Shown here: positions 16,229-25,834 of the stretch, one piece after another
Layout: each line of letters opens with the position of its first letter
How positions within the stretch are numbered: the stretch's first letter is position 1
Assembly: GCA_019359695.1 (NCBI GenBank)
Contig: JAHHGV010000059.1
Location: 1-42,758, forward strand
Direction of reading: 5' to 3'
DNA from: Brasilonema angustatum HA4187-MV1
GTDB lineage: Bacteria > Cyanobacteriota > Cyanobacteriia > Cyanobacteriales > Nostocaceae
Length of the DNA: 42,758 nucleotides
Position numbers and translations under genes: made by a program
The notes under the pieces: model-generated
What the model was told of the DNA's origin: nothing
Databases searched by the model: none
What the model saw: only the letters and a program-made list of their open reading frames with translations

Positions 16229-17590
16229 TTACACGCGGGTAGCCCGATTTGCATTAGTACCTTCGACTTCACGGGCTTTTTTACTCCGCCATAAAATACG
16301 GATAGGAGTTCCTTGAAAGCCCAAATGTTGGCGAAATTGTCGCTCGATATAGCGCCGGTAGTTATCGTTAAAGCGTTTGGAATCGTTGACAAACAATGCT
16401 ATTGTAGGCGGTTGACTACTAACTTGTGTGCCATAGTAAATTTTGCCTTGGCGTCCAGCACGAGAGACTGTCGGCGAGTGCCAACCTATTGCTTCTTCCA
16501 AAACTTCGTTGATCACCGCTGTACTCACACGACGTTTGTGTGACTCGGCTGCTTTATCAACCAATTCCAAAATTTTTTCTACCCGTTGTCCAGTCAAGGC
16601 GCTGACAAAAATCATTTCTGCCCATTCAGTAAAATGCAGTCGTTCTTGCAGATGTTTTTCGTAATCATATATGGTGTAAGAGTCTTTTTCGACAGCATCC
16701 CACTTATTGACCACAATAATACAAGCTCGACCTTCTTCAGTAATCCGCCCAATTAATTTTTGGTCTTGCTCGGTGACACCATCAAGGGCATCTATCACCA
16801 ATAAAACCACATCAGCGCGACGAATTGCTTTAAAGGCACGGTTGATGCTAAAGAATTCCGGACCATATTCTACATTCTTCTTTTTGCGAATTCCTGCCGT
16901 ATCAATCAAGCGGTAAATTTGCCCGTTTCGTTCTACTACGGTATCAATCGCATCACGGGTTGTACCAGAAATTGGGCTAACAATTGCCCTTGTTTCTCCC
17001 ACAAAAGTGTTCAATAAACTGGATTTACCCACATTGGGACGTCCCACAATTGCCACTTTAATCTCGTTGGTTTCTGGGACTTCTGGTGTAGCAGGAAGAT
17101 AGTTAATCAGTACGTCAAGTAAGTCTCCTGTACCACTTCCATGAATAGCAGAGATTGGGAAAGGTTCGCTCAATCCCAATTCCCAAAATTCGGCTGCTTG
17201 AATCAAACCTTGTTCTGGGGATTCGCATTTATTGACAGCTAGCAAAACAGGGACTTTTTGTTGTCGCAACCACTCAGCAATTTCTTCGTCAGCGGGTGTT
17301 GGTCCTGTGCGACCATCTACTAAAAAAATAGCAACACTTGCCTCTGCTAGGGCTGCCATTGCTTGTTGACGAATCAATGGTAAAAATTCGGTATCATCAT
17401 TAAAGACTAAACCACCAGTATCAACAACTGTAAAGTCGCGATCGCGCCAGTATGCTGGTTTATAAGTGCGATCGCGCGTCACACCTGGTTGATCATGAAC
17501 AATAGCAGATTGTTCCTCGGCAAGACGATTGACCAAGGTAGATTTGCCCACATTCGGGCGACCAATAATAGCAACTATAGGAAGACTCAT
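16229..17590 (-). CDS. der: Ribosome-assembly GTPase Der (EngA)
   Basis: Der is a double GTPase needed for 50S ribosomal subunit maturation. Counting from the ATG at 17588-17590 (453 residues), the first P-loop GRPNVGKS is at 10-17 and VDTGG at 56-60. The first NKxD box is NKCE, as in other Der proteins. The second P-loop GRPNVGKS is at 183-190, with DTAG and NKWD in the second domain. A KH-like domain ends the protein. An extra four residues from ATG 17602 are possible but the conserved start is [10 protein letters not shown]. It lies upstream of the EcfT gene on the same strand, separated by 280 bp of repeats. Confidence 0.97.
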   Translation of the reverse strand: MSLPIVAIIGRPNVGKSTLVNRLAEEQSAIVHDQPGVTRDRTYKPAYWRDRDFTVVDTGGLVFNDDTEFLPLIRQQAMAALAEASVAIFLVDGRTGPTPADEEIAEWLRQQKVPVLLAVNKCESPEQGLIQAAEFWELGLSEPFPISAIHGSGTGDLLDVLINYLPATPEVPETNEIKVAIVGRPNVGKSSLLNTFVGETRAIVSPISGTTRDAIDTVVERNGQIYRLIDTAGIRKKKNVEYGPEFFSINRAFKAIRRADVVLLVIDALDGVTEQDQKLIGRITEEGRACIIVVNKWDAVEKDSYTIYDYEKHLQERLHFTEWAEMIFVSALTGQRVEKILELVDKAAESHKRRVSTAVINEVLEEAIGWHSPTVSRAGRQGKIYYGTQVSSQPPTIALFVNDSKRFNDNYRRYIERQFRQHLGFQGTPIRILWRSKKAREVEGTNANRATRV

Positions 17591-17768
17591 AACCGGATGC
17601 ACAATGCTCCAAATCTCTATTCTAGCGGTTTTAGCTGATACTATTGTCTGTTGCAGAAAAAACTTGGGTTACTTAGTTCACAGACAATAACTCACTTAAA
17701 GGGAAAAGTTTTCTTAACTTTGGGTAAGAAATTCTAATTATTCGTAACTACAATTGCACCAGCAACAT

Positions 17769-18332
17769 TCAAAGCAATTCTGCCTCTTCAAAAACTTGTC
17801 TAACTGTTAACTCCAAACCAGGAAGCAGAGTATCTACAATCGGCATATTATCAGTGTAAACTTGAGTATCTTCGACCGAGACAAAGACTTTGATAGTTAT
17901 TGCTTCTGGATCGACAATCCAAACCCGTGACACCCCAGCATGAAAATAATCTCGTGCTTTGTCTTCAAATTCCTTGATTGTTTGGTCTGAAGAAATAATT
18001 TCAATTACCAATTCTGGAGGAACAGGACAAGCTTCATTGCGCTTCCACACTTTAGGTAAACGTTTATAAGAAATATAAGTCAAATCGGGTACAGGTGCCC
18101 AATCTTGCCCCTGACGCTTTAAAATAATTGCCCACTCTGAACCGATTCGACCTTTTCCTTGACACCAAGTACGAAGCAAGAGTCCCAGAGTCAACTGTAA
18201 AGTCGAATGAAAGAATTTGGGAGACACTTTAGGCACTGCATAACTATCTACAAACTCATAGTTGACATCTCCTTCTGGAAGCGCCAGAAATTCTTCTAAG
18301 GTGAGTTTTTTTCTTGTACTTGTCTTAACCAT
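17769..18332 (-). CDS. Uma2 family (DUF820) endonuclease-like protein
   Basis: The 187-residue product (from ATG at 18330-18332; an ATG at 18366-18368 would add 12 residues) has the Uma2 layout. LTLEEFLALPE is followed by the core PVPDLTYI, VIEIISSDQT, KARDYFHAGVSRVWIVDPE and a final YTDNMPIVDTLLPGLELTVRQVF. The acidic residues of PDL and EII fit a PD-(D/E)XK nuclease fold. This family is greatly expanded in cyanobacteria and its role is not established; nuclease function is inferred from fold. It sits between the M28 peptidase and der, all on the minus strand, with gaps that leave operon membership open. Confidence 0.9.
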   Translation of the reverse strand: MVKTSTRKKLTLEEFLALPEGDVNYEFVDSYAVPKVSPKFFHSTLQLTLGLLLRTWCQGKGRIGSEWAIILKRQGQDWAPVPDLTYISYKRLPKVWKRNEACPVPPELVIEIISSDQTIKEFEDKARDYFHAGVSRVWIVDPEAITIKVFVSVEDTQVYTDNMPIVDTLLPGLELTVRQVFEEAELL

Positions 18333-18428
18333 AAGAAGGTTACCTGTCGCTGATAAACATATTTTCAAAGAGAGTTTTGAAAATTTTATCGTTAAATACT
18401 TTTCAGATAAGAATAGTTATCTGTTTTT

Positions 18429-19286
18429 TCACAAACGCCGAATCCCACTTTCCAAACCTTGACAAACACCAGTGAGAAAATTTAAATCTAAAGTATCAAT
18501 AGTATCGCTGGGTTTATGATAGTTTGGATTTCGCAGATTGGCTGTATCTGTCACCATCATTGCAGGATAACCTTGATCCCAAAAGTGTGCATGATCACTT
18601 CGTCGAGTCAGTGGAAGTATTAAACCTCTGTTAGGTACTGGTAGCCAATGGCTAGGTACGCCAACTTTACGAATACTGCGGCTAATAGAAATTAAGTCAC
18701 GAATTGTGCGCCAATTGCCAATTAAAGCAATAAAATCGCCACGATTTGGGTAAAAGCGTTCTAAAGGAGATGGGTAAGTTTGCGAACCAGGGGTACGATC
18801 GCAATAGCCCAACATTTCTAGAGAAATCATTAAGCGTAGCGGCTGGTCTTGTTGTCGCAACTCGGCTGCATACTCAGAAGCACCAGAAGGACCTAGCAAC
18901 CCGTATTCTTCCATATCAAAAGCCACCAGTTGCAGGGGATATTTTGTTGGAACGGATGCAAAGATTCTTGCCAATTCCAGCAAAACTGCTATACCTGTAG
19001 CATTATCATCTGCGCCTGGTGTTCCAGGAACAGCATCATAATGGGCACCAATTAAAATAGGAGGCAAATCTCCCTTTTGGAACTCAGGTTGTGAAGGTAA
19101 ATTCAAAATGAGGTTTTGACAAGTTTTGCTCCTGACTTTAAAGGTGTGGATTTCCACACTTCCCCATTGAGCAAATTGTTGACGAATGTATTCTTGGACA
19201 AAGAAATGTCCAGCAGTAGCAAGATAGGGATCGCGATCGCGGGCTATCGAGGTGAGGTGATTTTCGATATTGTTCTTTAGATTCAC
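18429..19286 (-). CDS. M28 family zinc metallopeptidase (aminopeptidase-type)
   Basis: The 285-residue protein carries the M28 co-catalytic zinc set: AHYDAV (His82, Asp84), ADDNATG (Asp93), the catalytic pair EE at 126-127, SLEMLG (Glu157) and NYHKPSD near residue 264. It probably removes N-terminal residues from peptides. No convincing signal peptide is seen, so it is likely cytoplasmic. The start is a GTG at 19284-19286 without a clear Shine-Dalgarno site. It is divergent from dnaK3 across 117 bp. Confidence 0.9.
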   Translation of the reverse strand: MNLKNNIENHLTSIARDRDPYLATAGHFFVQEYIRQQFAQWGSVEIHTFKVRSKTCQNLILNLPSQPEFQKGDLPPILIGAHYDAVPGTPGADDNATGIAVLLELARIFASVPTKYPLQLVAFDMEEYGLLGPSGASEYAAELRQQDQPLRLMISLEMLGYCDRTPGSQTYPSPLERFYPNRGDFIALIGNWRTIRDLISISRSIRKVGVPSHWLPVPNRGLILPLTRRSDHAHFWDQGYPAMMVTDTANLRNPNYHKPSDTIDTLDLNFLTGVCQGLESGIRRL

Positions 19287-19403
19287 AAATTAACTAACAA
19301 GGAACACTGTTTGACCATGTAATTCTCAACAGCAAGATACAATAAATCAAGCATTAGATCTAAACAAATTAATTTATAAGACACTACAGGAGAACAAAAA
19401 CGC

Positions 19404-21545
19404 ATGGGCAAGGTAGTCGGCATTGACTTGGGTACAACCAACTCAGTAGTTGCCGTCATGGAGGGTGGCAAGCCGGTGGTGATTGCCAATGCAGAAGGAA
19501 TGCGAACGACTCCCTCCGTAGTTGGCTTCACCAAAGAAGGCGAAAGAGTTGTTGGGCAAATGGCACGACGCCAAACCCTCCTCAACCCACAAGATACCTT
19601 TTTCGCAGTTAAACGCTTCATTGGGCGTAGGTATGGTGAACTCAGCCCAGATTCTAAGCGAATCCCATATACTATCCGCAAAGATGAGGTTGGTAACATT
19701 AAAATTTCTTGTCCTCGTCTAAATAAAGATTTTGCTCCAGAAGAAATTTCCGCAATGGTGCTAAAGAAACTGGCAGAGGACGCCAGTAAGTACCTGGGTG
19801 ATCCAGTGACAGGCGCAGTAATCACCGTTCCTGCTTATTTTAATGATTCTCAGCGACAAGCAACACGAGATGCTGGTAGAATAGCAGGTTTGGAAGTGCT
19901 GCGAATTCTCAATGAACCGACAGCCGCTTCTTTGGCTTACGGATTGGATCGCGGCAGCACTGAAACTATATTAGTCTTTGACTTGGGTGGTGGCACGTTT
20001 GATGTGTCGATTTTAGACGTTGGAGATGGAGTGTTTGAAGTCAGATCCACTAGTGGAGACACGCAACTCGGTGGTAATGATTTTGACAAAAAAATAGTAA
20101 ATTGGCTGGCAGAAAAATTTTTGGAAACTGAGGGGGTAGATTTAAGACGCGATCGCTCAGCTTTACAACGTTTGTTAGAAGCCGCGGAAAAAGCCAAAAT
20201 CGAACTTTCCTCTGTTAGCGTCACCGATATTAACTTACCTTTCATCGCTGCTGATCAAGAAGGTCCAAAACATCTCGAAACTCGTTTGACTCGTTCTGAG
20301 TTTGAAGGTTTGTCTGATGATTTACTTGGACGCGTACGCCTTCCAGTCAAACGCGCTATGAAAGACGCTGGTTTAACACCTGCAGATATTGATGAAGTTG
20401 TGCTAGTTGGTGGTGCTACGCGTATGCCAATGATACAGCAGCTTGTGCGGGCAATGATTGGCAAACAACCCAACCAAAACGTCAATCCAGATGAAGTTGT
20501 GGCGGTAGGTGCAGCAATACAAGCGGGTATTCTTGCTGGTGAACTAAAAGATGTCCTGCTGTTGGATGTCACACCCCTGTCTTTAGGATTAGAAACCGTC
20601 AACGGCGTCATGAAAAAACTGATTCCCCGCAACACCACCATACCAGTACGCCGCTCTGATATTTTTTCCACATCAGAAAATAATCAAAATACAGTGGAAG
20701 TTCACGTCGCCCAAGGCGAACGCGAGATGGCAGTAGATAATAAGTCTCTGGGACGGTTTAAACTGTATGGTATTCCCCCAGCACCACGTGGTATTCCGCA
20801 AATACAAGTATCATTTGATATAGATGCTAACGGGATTTTACAGGTGACAGCTCTGGATAGAACCACAGGTAGAGAACAGAGTATTACAGTTCAAGGTGCT
20901 TCTACCTTGAGCGAAGGGGAAATCAGGCAAGCAATTCAAGATGCTGAAAGATACGCTGAAATTGACAGAGAACGCAAAGAACGGGTAGAAAAACGCACTC
21001 GTGCTGATTCATTGATTGGACAAGCAGAACGACAACTCAGAGAAGTAGCGTTGGATTTTGGGATGCAACTTGCTCGCAGCCGCCGCCAAAGAATTGATAA
21101 TATCTGCCGAGAACTGCGCGAGAGTTTGAAAGAAAATGATGACAGAGGCATTGACCAAGCTTACGCCGACTTGCAAGATGCTTTGTATGAGCTAAATCGT
21201 GAGATCCGCCAGTACTACGTTGATGATGAAGAAGATGACTTGTTTGGTACTATCCGTGAAATCTTCACTGGCGAAAAAGACCGAGATTCTCCTGGAGGAA
21301 GCCGCCCAAGAGGCGATAATCGCGAATTCCAAAGGGATACATACCGCGATTCCCTCGGAGGAAGCCGCCCAAGAGGCGATGGTCGCAGCGATTATTATGA
21401 CAAAGACTATGACAGAGATTATAACAAGGACTACAACAGAGATTATGACAGGAGAGGTCGTTCCTCTGATAAGAGCGAGTATTCACGCAAACCCCGTCCT
21501 AGCTACCAGGAGAACTGGGATGATGACGATGATAATTGGTTATAA
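19404..21545 (+). CDS. dnaK3: Hsp70 chaperone, DnaK3-type
   Basis: The 713-residue Hsp70 has the ATPase signatures GIDLGTTNS at 6-14, [11 protein letters not shown] near 190-200 and [10 protein letters not shown] near 330, followed by the peptide-binding domain. After about residue 608 comes a long Asp/Tyr/Arg-rich tail ending WDDDDDNWL. That tail is typical of the cyanobacterial DnaK3 group, described as thylakoid-associated in Synechocystis and Synechococcus, and differs from the shorter DnaK2 tail. A direct duplication of period 63 bp (units starting 21,286 and 21,349) encodes two copies of [10 protein letters not shown] within it. A GGAG site lies at 19389-19392. No CIRCE element is visible upstream. 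The dnaJ gene downstream matches the conserved dnaK3-dnaJ pairing. Confidence 0.93.
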   Translation: MGKVVGIDLGTTNSVVAVMEGGKPVVIANAEGMRTTPSVVGFTKEGERVVGQMARRQTLLNPQDTFFAVKRFIGRRYGELSPDSKRIPYTIRKDEVGNIKISCPRLNKDFAPEEISAMVLKKLAEDASKYLGDPVTGAVITVPAYFNDSQRQATRDAGRIAGLEVLRILNEPTAASLAYGLDRGSTETILVFDLGGGTFDVSILDVGDGVFEVRSTSGDTQLGGNDFDKKIVNWLAEKFLETEGVDLRRDRSALQRLLEAAEKAKIELSSVSVTDINLPFIAADQEGPKHLETRLTRSEFEGLSDDLLGRVRLPVKRAMKDAGLTPADIDEVVLVGGATRMPMIQQLVRAMIGKQPNQNVNPDEVVAVGAAIQAGILAGELKDVLLLDVTPLSLGLETVNGVMKKLIPRNTTIPVRRSDIFSTSENNQNTVEVHVAQGEREMAVDNKSLGRFKLYGIPPAPRGIPQIQVSFDIDANGILQVTALDRTTGREQSITVQGASTLSEGEIRQAIQDAERYAEIDRERKERVEKRTRADSLIGQAERQLREVALDFGMQLARSRRQRIDNICRELRESLKENDDRGIDQAYADLQDALYELNREIRQYYVDDEEDDLFGTIREIFTGEKDRDSPGGSRPRGDNREFQRDTYRDSLGGSRPRGDGRSDYYDKDYDRDYNKDYNRDYDRRGRSSDKSEYSRKPRPSYQENWDDDDDNWL
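21286..21391 (+). repeat. 63-bp-period in-frame duplication in the dnaK3 tail
   Basis: Two copies of a unit starting GATTC-CC (21,286 and 21,349) share GGAGGAAGCCGCCCAAGAGG (20 bases) exactly. The period is 21 codons, so the frame is kept. The second copy then runs into a [16 protein letters not shown] stretch made of further short repeats. Confidence 0.8.
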
Positions 21546-21562
21546 CGTCTGATAGAAATTAA

Positions 21563-21578
21563 GGCGGGAAACCCCGCC
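21563..21578. repeat. GGCGGG/CCCGCC hairpin after dnaK3
   Basis: A 6-bp perfect stem with a 4-nt loop starts 18 bp after the dnaK3 stop. No T run follows closely, so it may be an attenuating or mRNA-stabilising hairpin rather than a terminator, or a dispersed repeat. Confidence 0.4.
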
Positions 21579-21753
21579 CCTAGTACCTCAAAAAAAGTAT
21601 TAACAGATAAAAGAAACCGAAAAAAAAGGTTGATTTTAAATTCGGATTTAGTAGTTTGTAAGAGGTAATAGGTAATTAGTTAGTCGTTAAAGAATTAATG
21701 AATAGCCAGTAAAAAAGTTAAAATTTAAAACTTAAAGATAAATAGCTGAAACT

Positions 21754-22743
21754 ATGCCAAATTTGCAGAATTTTCGGGATTACTACGAGATTTTAGGAGT
21801 AACGAAAGATGCGTCCAATGAAGATCTCAAAAAGAACTATCGACGGTTAGCGCGTCAGTATCACCCAGACCTCAATCCAGGAAACAAAGCAGCAGAAGAA
21901 AAATTTAAAGATATCGGAGAGGCTTATGAAGTTCTTTCTGATACAGCTAAACGGGCGCAATACGACCAATTTAGTCGTTTTTGGAAACAAAAAGGTTTTG
22001 ACAAACAAGCAGCATCACGAGAGAACGGCTGGAATCGTACAAACGGTCGTACGCGCAATCAAGAGGTAGATCCTGGTAGATATTCTGATTTTGATAGTTT
22101 TATCAATCAAGTCATAGGTGTCGGTGTTCGCAAAGACACCAAAAATGGAACTTCCACAACTGGAGTGGAGAGTGATCCCTTTAGTTCCACAAACAGAAAA
22201 GTTCAATACACAGTAAATTCTCGCCCCACTCGCCGAGATATAGAAGCAAGACTAACGTTACCATTGGAAAAAGCATACAAAGGTGGAAGCGAGAGGATTC
22301 GGCTTGAAGATGGGCGATCGCTCGAAGTCAATATGCCTCCTGGTATGGTCACAGGTCAAACCATCCGCCTGAAAAACCAAGGTATCAATGATGGCGATTT
22401 ATACTTAAAAATTACAGTAAACCCTCATTATTTATTTAAAATAGAAGGCTCCAATGTTTTTTGTCAGGTTCCAGTCACTCCCACCGAAGCAGTTTTAGGA
22501 GGACAGATAGAAGCGCCAACCTTAGACGGACCAGTAAAAATGTCTATTCCCCCTGGTGTACGTTCAGGTCAACGCTTCCGTCTTGCCAACAAAGGTTACC
22601 CCAAGGAAAACGGTGAACGTGGTGACCAATTGGTAGAAATTCAGATCGTAGCCCCAAAAAATATTACTGACCAAGAACGTGAACTCTACGAAAAGTTACG
22701 ACAGATAGAAACCTTTAAACCCCGCGCCGATTTGGTAAAATAG
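21754..22743 (+). CDS. DnaJ-type co-chaperone without zinc finger
   Basis: The 329-residue protein has an N-terminal J domain with HPD at 37-39. A linker rich in N, S and R (about 75-150) follows in place of the Gly/Phe region, and then the two-part C-terminal substrate-binding domain (about 160-320). The four CxxCxGxG zinc repeats of type I DnaJ are absent, so it is type II (CbpA-like). It stimulates Hsp70 ATPase and delivers clients. Position directly after dnaK3 matches a known cyanobacterial pair (Synechocystis sll1932/sll1933) and suggests it serves that Hsp70. The 208-bp gap may hold its own promoter. Confidence 0.93.
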   Translation: MPNLQNFRDYYEILGVTKDASNEDLKKNYRRLARQYHPDLNPGNKAAEEKFKDIGEAYEVLSDTAKRAQYDQFSRFWKQKGFDKQAASRENGWNRTNGRTRNQEVDPGRYSDFDSFINQVIGVGVRKDTKNGTSTTGVESDPFSSTNRKVQYTVNSRPTRRDIEARLTLPLEKAYKGGSERIRLEDGRSLEVNMPPGMVTGQTIRLKNQGINDGDLYLKITVNPHYLFKIEGSNVFCQVPVTPTEAVLGGQIEAPTLDGPVKMSIPPGVRSGQRFRLANKGYPKENGERGDQLVEIQIVAPKNITDQERELYEKLRQIETFKPRADLVK

Positions 22744-22874
22744 CGATGATCAATCGTTATTGTTGGTAGTCGTTTTTGACAACTGACAACCAACAACCAA
22801 TCACAGACTCGTGACGGCTTTAAACTGCTGAGGGAATAATTAGGTTTAGAATATTAGAAAAAACGTTTAGCTAG

Positions 22875-23435
22875 GTGAGTGAAACGGCTGTGAATCAAAA
22901 TGGGGCAATGCCACAAAGCAGCAAACCAACCTATTACTCCCTTCTAGGACTGCATCCCTCAGCATCGGTAATTGAAATCCGTCGTGCTTACCGAGAATTG
23001 AGCAAGCACTATCATCCAGATACGACAAAATTACCCACTGCTGTAGCAACTGCCAAATTTCAGCAACTTAACGAGGCGTACGCTACCCTAAGCAGCCCAG
23101 AACGACGGCTTAGCTACGACCTTAAAATTGGCTATTCCCGCTTTGGAGTCATCCAACCACCCCTCGACTTGAACCACCCAGTTTCCTATTCTTACGACTG
23201 GTCTAAATCAGCTTACCTTGACGCAAGCGATCGCCCACTCAGCGCTGGTGAAATCTTTGCTTTATTTATTCTAGGATTAACCCTTTTGGGTTGTTTGTTG
23301 TTGGCGATCGCGATCGGCTTAACTCGTGGTGAAGGTGCTTTTCAAACAGAACTACTACACACCTCAGCAATACAACAACCCAATACCAGTATTTCTCAAC
23401 CAAGTATCCCTTCAGAAATTCCAAATAAAAAATAA
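22875..23435 (+). CDS. Membrane-anchored J-domain protein
   Basis: The 186-residue protein has a J domain at about 18-85 with HPD at 47-49, a proline-rich stretch at about 93-101 and one transmembrane helix at about 127-149 (ALFILGLTLLGCLLLAIAIGL). A short Ser/Pro-rich tail ends it. The J domain should lie in the cytosol and recruit an Hsp70 to a membrane, possibly the thylakoid given the neighbouring dnaK3; that link is inferred. Start is GTG 22875 with a CTAGG just upstream. Tandem GATCGC octamer text (23,304) falls in the transmembrane codons. Confidence 0.88.
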   Translation: MSETAVNQNGAMPQSSKPTYYSLLGLHPSASVIEIRRAYRELSKHYHPDTTKLPTAVATAKFQQLNEAYATLSSPERRLSYDLKIGYSRFGVIQPPLDLNHPVSYSYDWSKSAYLDASDRPLSAGEIFALFILGLTLLGCLLLAIAIGLTRGEGAFQTELLHTSAIQQPNTSISQPSIPSEIPNKK

Positions 23436-23472
23436 AATTTTAACTTTTTACAATTGACTATTTACTGAAATT

Positions 23473-23745
23473 ATGCGTCTTCCTCCCCCGGAAACACCGT
23501 TATACAACCATCCCCTCCCCCAAATTGAATATTGGTTGAGAGAGCAAGGCTGTGAACGAGATGAAAAACAACTGCATTGCTGGCGGCTACAGCGATCTAC
23601 TTGGCAAGCAGAACTCTCGCTAGATATTGAGCAAATCATCGTGCGATATCTCCAAGCCGGAGATGATGGACAAGATATCCAACGTGCTTTCAAGTATTCT
23701 CTGAGTCGAGAGGACATAGAAGGGGCTGTTTTTTCCGGACCATAA
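23473..23745 (+). CDS. DUF3143 family protein
   Basis: The 90-residue product begins MRLPPPETPLYNHPLPQIEYWL, a start I recognise from the cyanobacterial DUF3143 family, and has no transmembrane segment. The sequence is acidic near residues 63-70 (AGDDGQD). The gene is 37 bp after the J-domain gene on the same strand, and this adjacency is common in cyanobacteria as I recall. No function is assigned. A role linked to the chaperone cluster would be a guess. Confidence 0.8.
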   Translation: MRLPPPETPLYNHPLPQIEYWLREQGCERDEKQLHCWRLQRSTWQAELSLDIEQIIVRYLQAGDDGQDIQRAFKYSLSREDIEGAVFSGP

Positions 23746-23769
23746 CAAGAAGGATACAGGAGATCAAGG

Positions 23770-23841
23770 AGTGTGGGAGTGCGGAAAATATCTCTCCTTC
23801 CCTCTTTCCCTCCTCGCCTCCTTTTCTCCTCATCCCCTCTT
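23770..23841. repeat. CT-rich low-complexity run between convergent genes
   Basis: A purine-to-pyrimidine switch here leaves a long CT-rich run of units such as ctccttccctc. It separates the DUF3143 gene and uppS, whose stops converge. It belongs to the same general class as the runs at 8503 and 27,661. Confidence 0.55.
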
Positions 23842-23842
23842 C

Positions 23843-24592
23843 TCACACTTTGCCAAACCTACGCTCTCGTTGCTGATAAGCGCATAGGGCGCGATAAAAT
23901 TCATTGCGGTTAAAATCAGGCCACAAAGCTTCTGTTATATAAATTTCTGCATAAGCGATTTGCCAGAGAAGGAAATTCGAGATCCGCATTTCCCCACTTG
24001 TACGAATTAATAAATCTGGGTCACAAACGCCTTCTGTGTAGAGGTGACGTTCAAATGTTGCCTCATCAATTTCATCTGGTTGAAGCAAACCTTGCTGTGC
24101 TTTCTGAGCTATTGTACGGCACGCCTGTAAAATCTCCTGTCTACCTCCGTAATTGGTTGCGACTGTGAATTTTATACCGTGATTGTTTCTTGTTTCTTCC
24201 ATTGAATGAGAGATTTCTTTTTGAAGCCCAACAGGTAAAACGCTCAAATTACCCACAAATCTAATTTGAACATTCTCCTTCATCATTTCCCGCAGTTCTT
24301 GGCGCAAAACTCGCTGAAATAAAGTCATCAAAAAATCGACTTCTTCGGTCGGTCTTCCCCAGTTCTCAGTTGAAAAAGCATAAGCTGTTAGCGCCCCAAT
24401 TCCCCAATCATCACAACAACGTAGTAAATTTTTCAGCGCATCTACACCAGCTTTATGACCCATAATCCGGGGAAGACCTTGACGCTTAGCCCATCGACCA
24501 TTGCCATCCATAATGACTGCAACGTGTCTGGGCAAGAATTCTTGTTTCAAGTCAGAGGGCAAATCTCGTAGTTCAGTGTGTTGTGCTGTCAT
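23843..24592 (-). CDS. uppS: Isoprenyl transferase, undecaprenyl diphosphate synthase type
   Basis: The 249-residue cis-prenyltransferase extends farnesyl diphosphate with isopentenyl diphosphate to make the C55 lipid carrier used in peptidoglycan and polysaccharide assembly. The catalytic motif is MDGNGRW at 28-34 with the essential Asp29, followed by [10 protein letters not shown] near 72-81, and [15 protein letters not shown] with YAEIYIT at the end. The length fits UppS. Its ATG overlaps the stop of cdaA by 4 bp (ATGA), so the two are translationally coupled. Long-chain polyprenol for other uses is possible, but UppS is the standard assignment. Confidence 0.96.
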   Translation of the reverse strand: MTAQHTELRDLPSDLKQEFLPRHVAVIMDGNGRWAKRQGLPRIMGHKAGVDALKNLLRCCDDWGIGALTAYAFSTENWGRPTEEVDFLMTLFQRVLRQELREMMKENVQIRFVGNLSVLPVGLQKEISHSMEETRNNHGIKFTVATNYGGRQEILQACRTIAQKAQQGLLQPDEIDEATFERHLYTEGVCDPDLLIRTSGEMRISNFLLWQIAYAEIYITEALWPDFNRNEFYRALCAYQQRERRFGKV

Positions 24593-25515
24593 TTTTTATC
24601 TCGTCGCGAAGCGGTCGATGGTAATCCGAGTAAACGTGAAATGAGTGCTAGTACCTTACTACGAATTTGACGACCCAAACTTAACAAACCAGGAGCACCA
24701 GGTTCCCGATCCACATTTGGGGAAAAGCGAGTATCGAGAGACTCTTTGAGCTTTGTGATGGTCAGCGGTCTATTTAAGGTTCCTCGTTCCGCTAAGGAAA
24801 TAGAACCCGTTTCTTCTGATACAACGACACAAATGCAATTTTCGACCCGCTCAGTAATTCCCATCGCCGCTCGGTGGCGTGTTCCCAACTGACGTGAGGC
24901 TGTGCGTCCCGATAGCGGTAAAATTATACCTGATGCCACAATCCGTGAGCCACGAATTAACGTCGCCCCATCGTGTAATAAAGTTTTCGGCTGAAAAATT
25001 GTCTGTATAAGTTCTTTTGACACTTCGGCATTCAGCTTTACTCCTGGCACAGAAAAATCCCGCTCATCCATAGGACCAGTGGTTTCCAAAATGAGCAAAG
25101 CTCCAATTCGATTTTTTGACAGTTCTCTAACAGCATCAACAATTTCATCAATGACACTATTGTATTTGGGAACCGCCAGACGGGACGGTTGAAACAACTG
25201 CTGGAATTCACCACGTCCTAATTGTTCCAAAAATCGTCGGAACTCTGATTGGAGAGCAACCGCCATTGCCACAGCACAGCCAATTACTAACTTTTCCAGT
25301 ACAAAGTTCAGCAGTAGTAGATGCAATCTGCTGCTGATTGCTGATGCGAGCATCAGAACAATAAATCCTCTAACCATCCACAATGTTCGGCGCTCACTAA
25401 TAATAATAAGTATCATGTACGTGAGCGCTAGTACTAACCCAATATCCAGAGTCCCAATCAGCAAGGACTGTGACCTTCCTAGGTTTGTCAGCCATTGCGT
25501 CCACCAATCTCCCAT
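24589..25515 (-). CDS. cdaA: Diadenylate cyclase CdaA (c-di-AMP synthase)
   Basis: The 308-residue membrane enzyme joins two ATP molecules into c-di-AMP, a regulator of potassium and osmotic balance and cell-wall homeostasis. Three hydrophobic segments (about 19-40, 46-64 and 68-88) precede the DAC domain, which has DGA at 182-184 and RHR at 213-215, the two catalytic motifs. A basic C-terminal tail follows, ending RRDKK. It lies after lysA and overlaps uppS by 4 bp, so it sits in a wall-precursor operon. The CdaR regulator and glmM that flank cdaA in Firmicutes are absent here; glmM lies about 10 kb away. Confidence 0.96.
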   Translation of the reverse strand: MGDWWTQWLTNLGRSQSLLIGTLDIGLVLALTYMILIIISERRTLWMVRGFIVLMLASAISSRLHLLLLNFVLEKLVIGCAVAMAVALQSEFRRFLEQLGRGEFQQLFQPSRLAVPKYNSVIDEIVDAVRELSKNRIGALLILETTGPMDERDFSVPGVKLNAEVSKELIQTIFQPKTLLHDGATLIRGSRIVASGIILPLSGRTASRQLGTRHRAAMGITERVENCICVVVSEETGSISLAERGTLNRPLTITKLKESLDTRFSPNVDREPGAPGLLSLGRQIRSKVLALISRLLGLPSTASRRDKK

Positions 25516-25834
25516 GACTCTGGATTTAACCTTTTGCCTCTAATAAAGTAAGTCAACAGTTAACAGCTCATAGCGTGATTAATTAATAAACGCCACTTGC
25601 GTGCCTTCTACAGTCTACTGGCACGGGCTTTGCTTCTAAGCATTGCTTCTGTGTTCACGTGCCTCCTCTAGCAGGAGTTAACACGCTACGCGAAAGGACG
25701 CTTGTGCTTATGCTTTTGGCGTGCACTTGCGGCTAGGGCAGTTGCGCGACTGTCAGAAAATCCGCAAGGGCGCACTGCCTAATACCACGGCGATCTTTGG
25801 AGAAAACCTCCAAGGACGCAGTGGCTCCTAATAA
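25516..25834. other. 319-bp gap between lysA and cdaA filled by repeats
   Basis: The gap contains no good reading frame. It is mostly the palindrome-rich element at 25,592-25,828, described separately, which lies between the lysA stop and cdaA on the shared minus strand. Any lysA-cdaA co-transcript would carry it as folded RNA. Confidence 0.6.
25592..25828. repeat. Palindrome-rich interspersed element, long copy
   Basis: Its left end GCCACTTGC (25,592-25,600) and right end ACGCAGTGGCTCCTAATAAC (25,816-25,835) match both ends of the short element at 34,613-34,653. The terminal GCCACT/AGTGGC is an inverted repeat. The interior holds more short inverted pairs, for example CGTGCC/GGCACG near 25,599-25,625 and GGAG/CTCC-type arms near 25,798-25,812. 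No transposase is encoded, so it is MITE-like or a palindromic repeat that has grown by insertion. Confidence 0.65.

Noticed and set aside
15960-16230. Possible tRNA or tRNA fragment in the GC-rich mosaic
   Set aside because: A GGTTCG-like string occurs but no cloverleaf arms or anticodon stem could be drawn.
16087-16392. A 101-residue minus-strand frame over the der end and repeat mosaic
   Set aside because: It mixes der sequence in the wrong frame with repeat DNA and shows no domain.
19287-19403. Possible heat-shock (CIRCE) operator or promoter before dnaK3
   Set aside because: No TTAGCACTC-N9-GAGTGCTAA is present. A TTGACC and a TACAAT exist, but the 21-bp spacing is too long for a standard promoter.
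19283-21486. Minus-strand frames up to 180 residues antisense to dnaK3
   Set aside because: Their sequences are Ser/Arg-rich and featureless, as expected from reading a chaperone gene backwards, and they overlap a firm gene.
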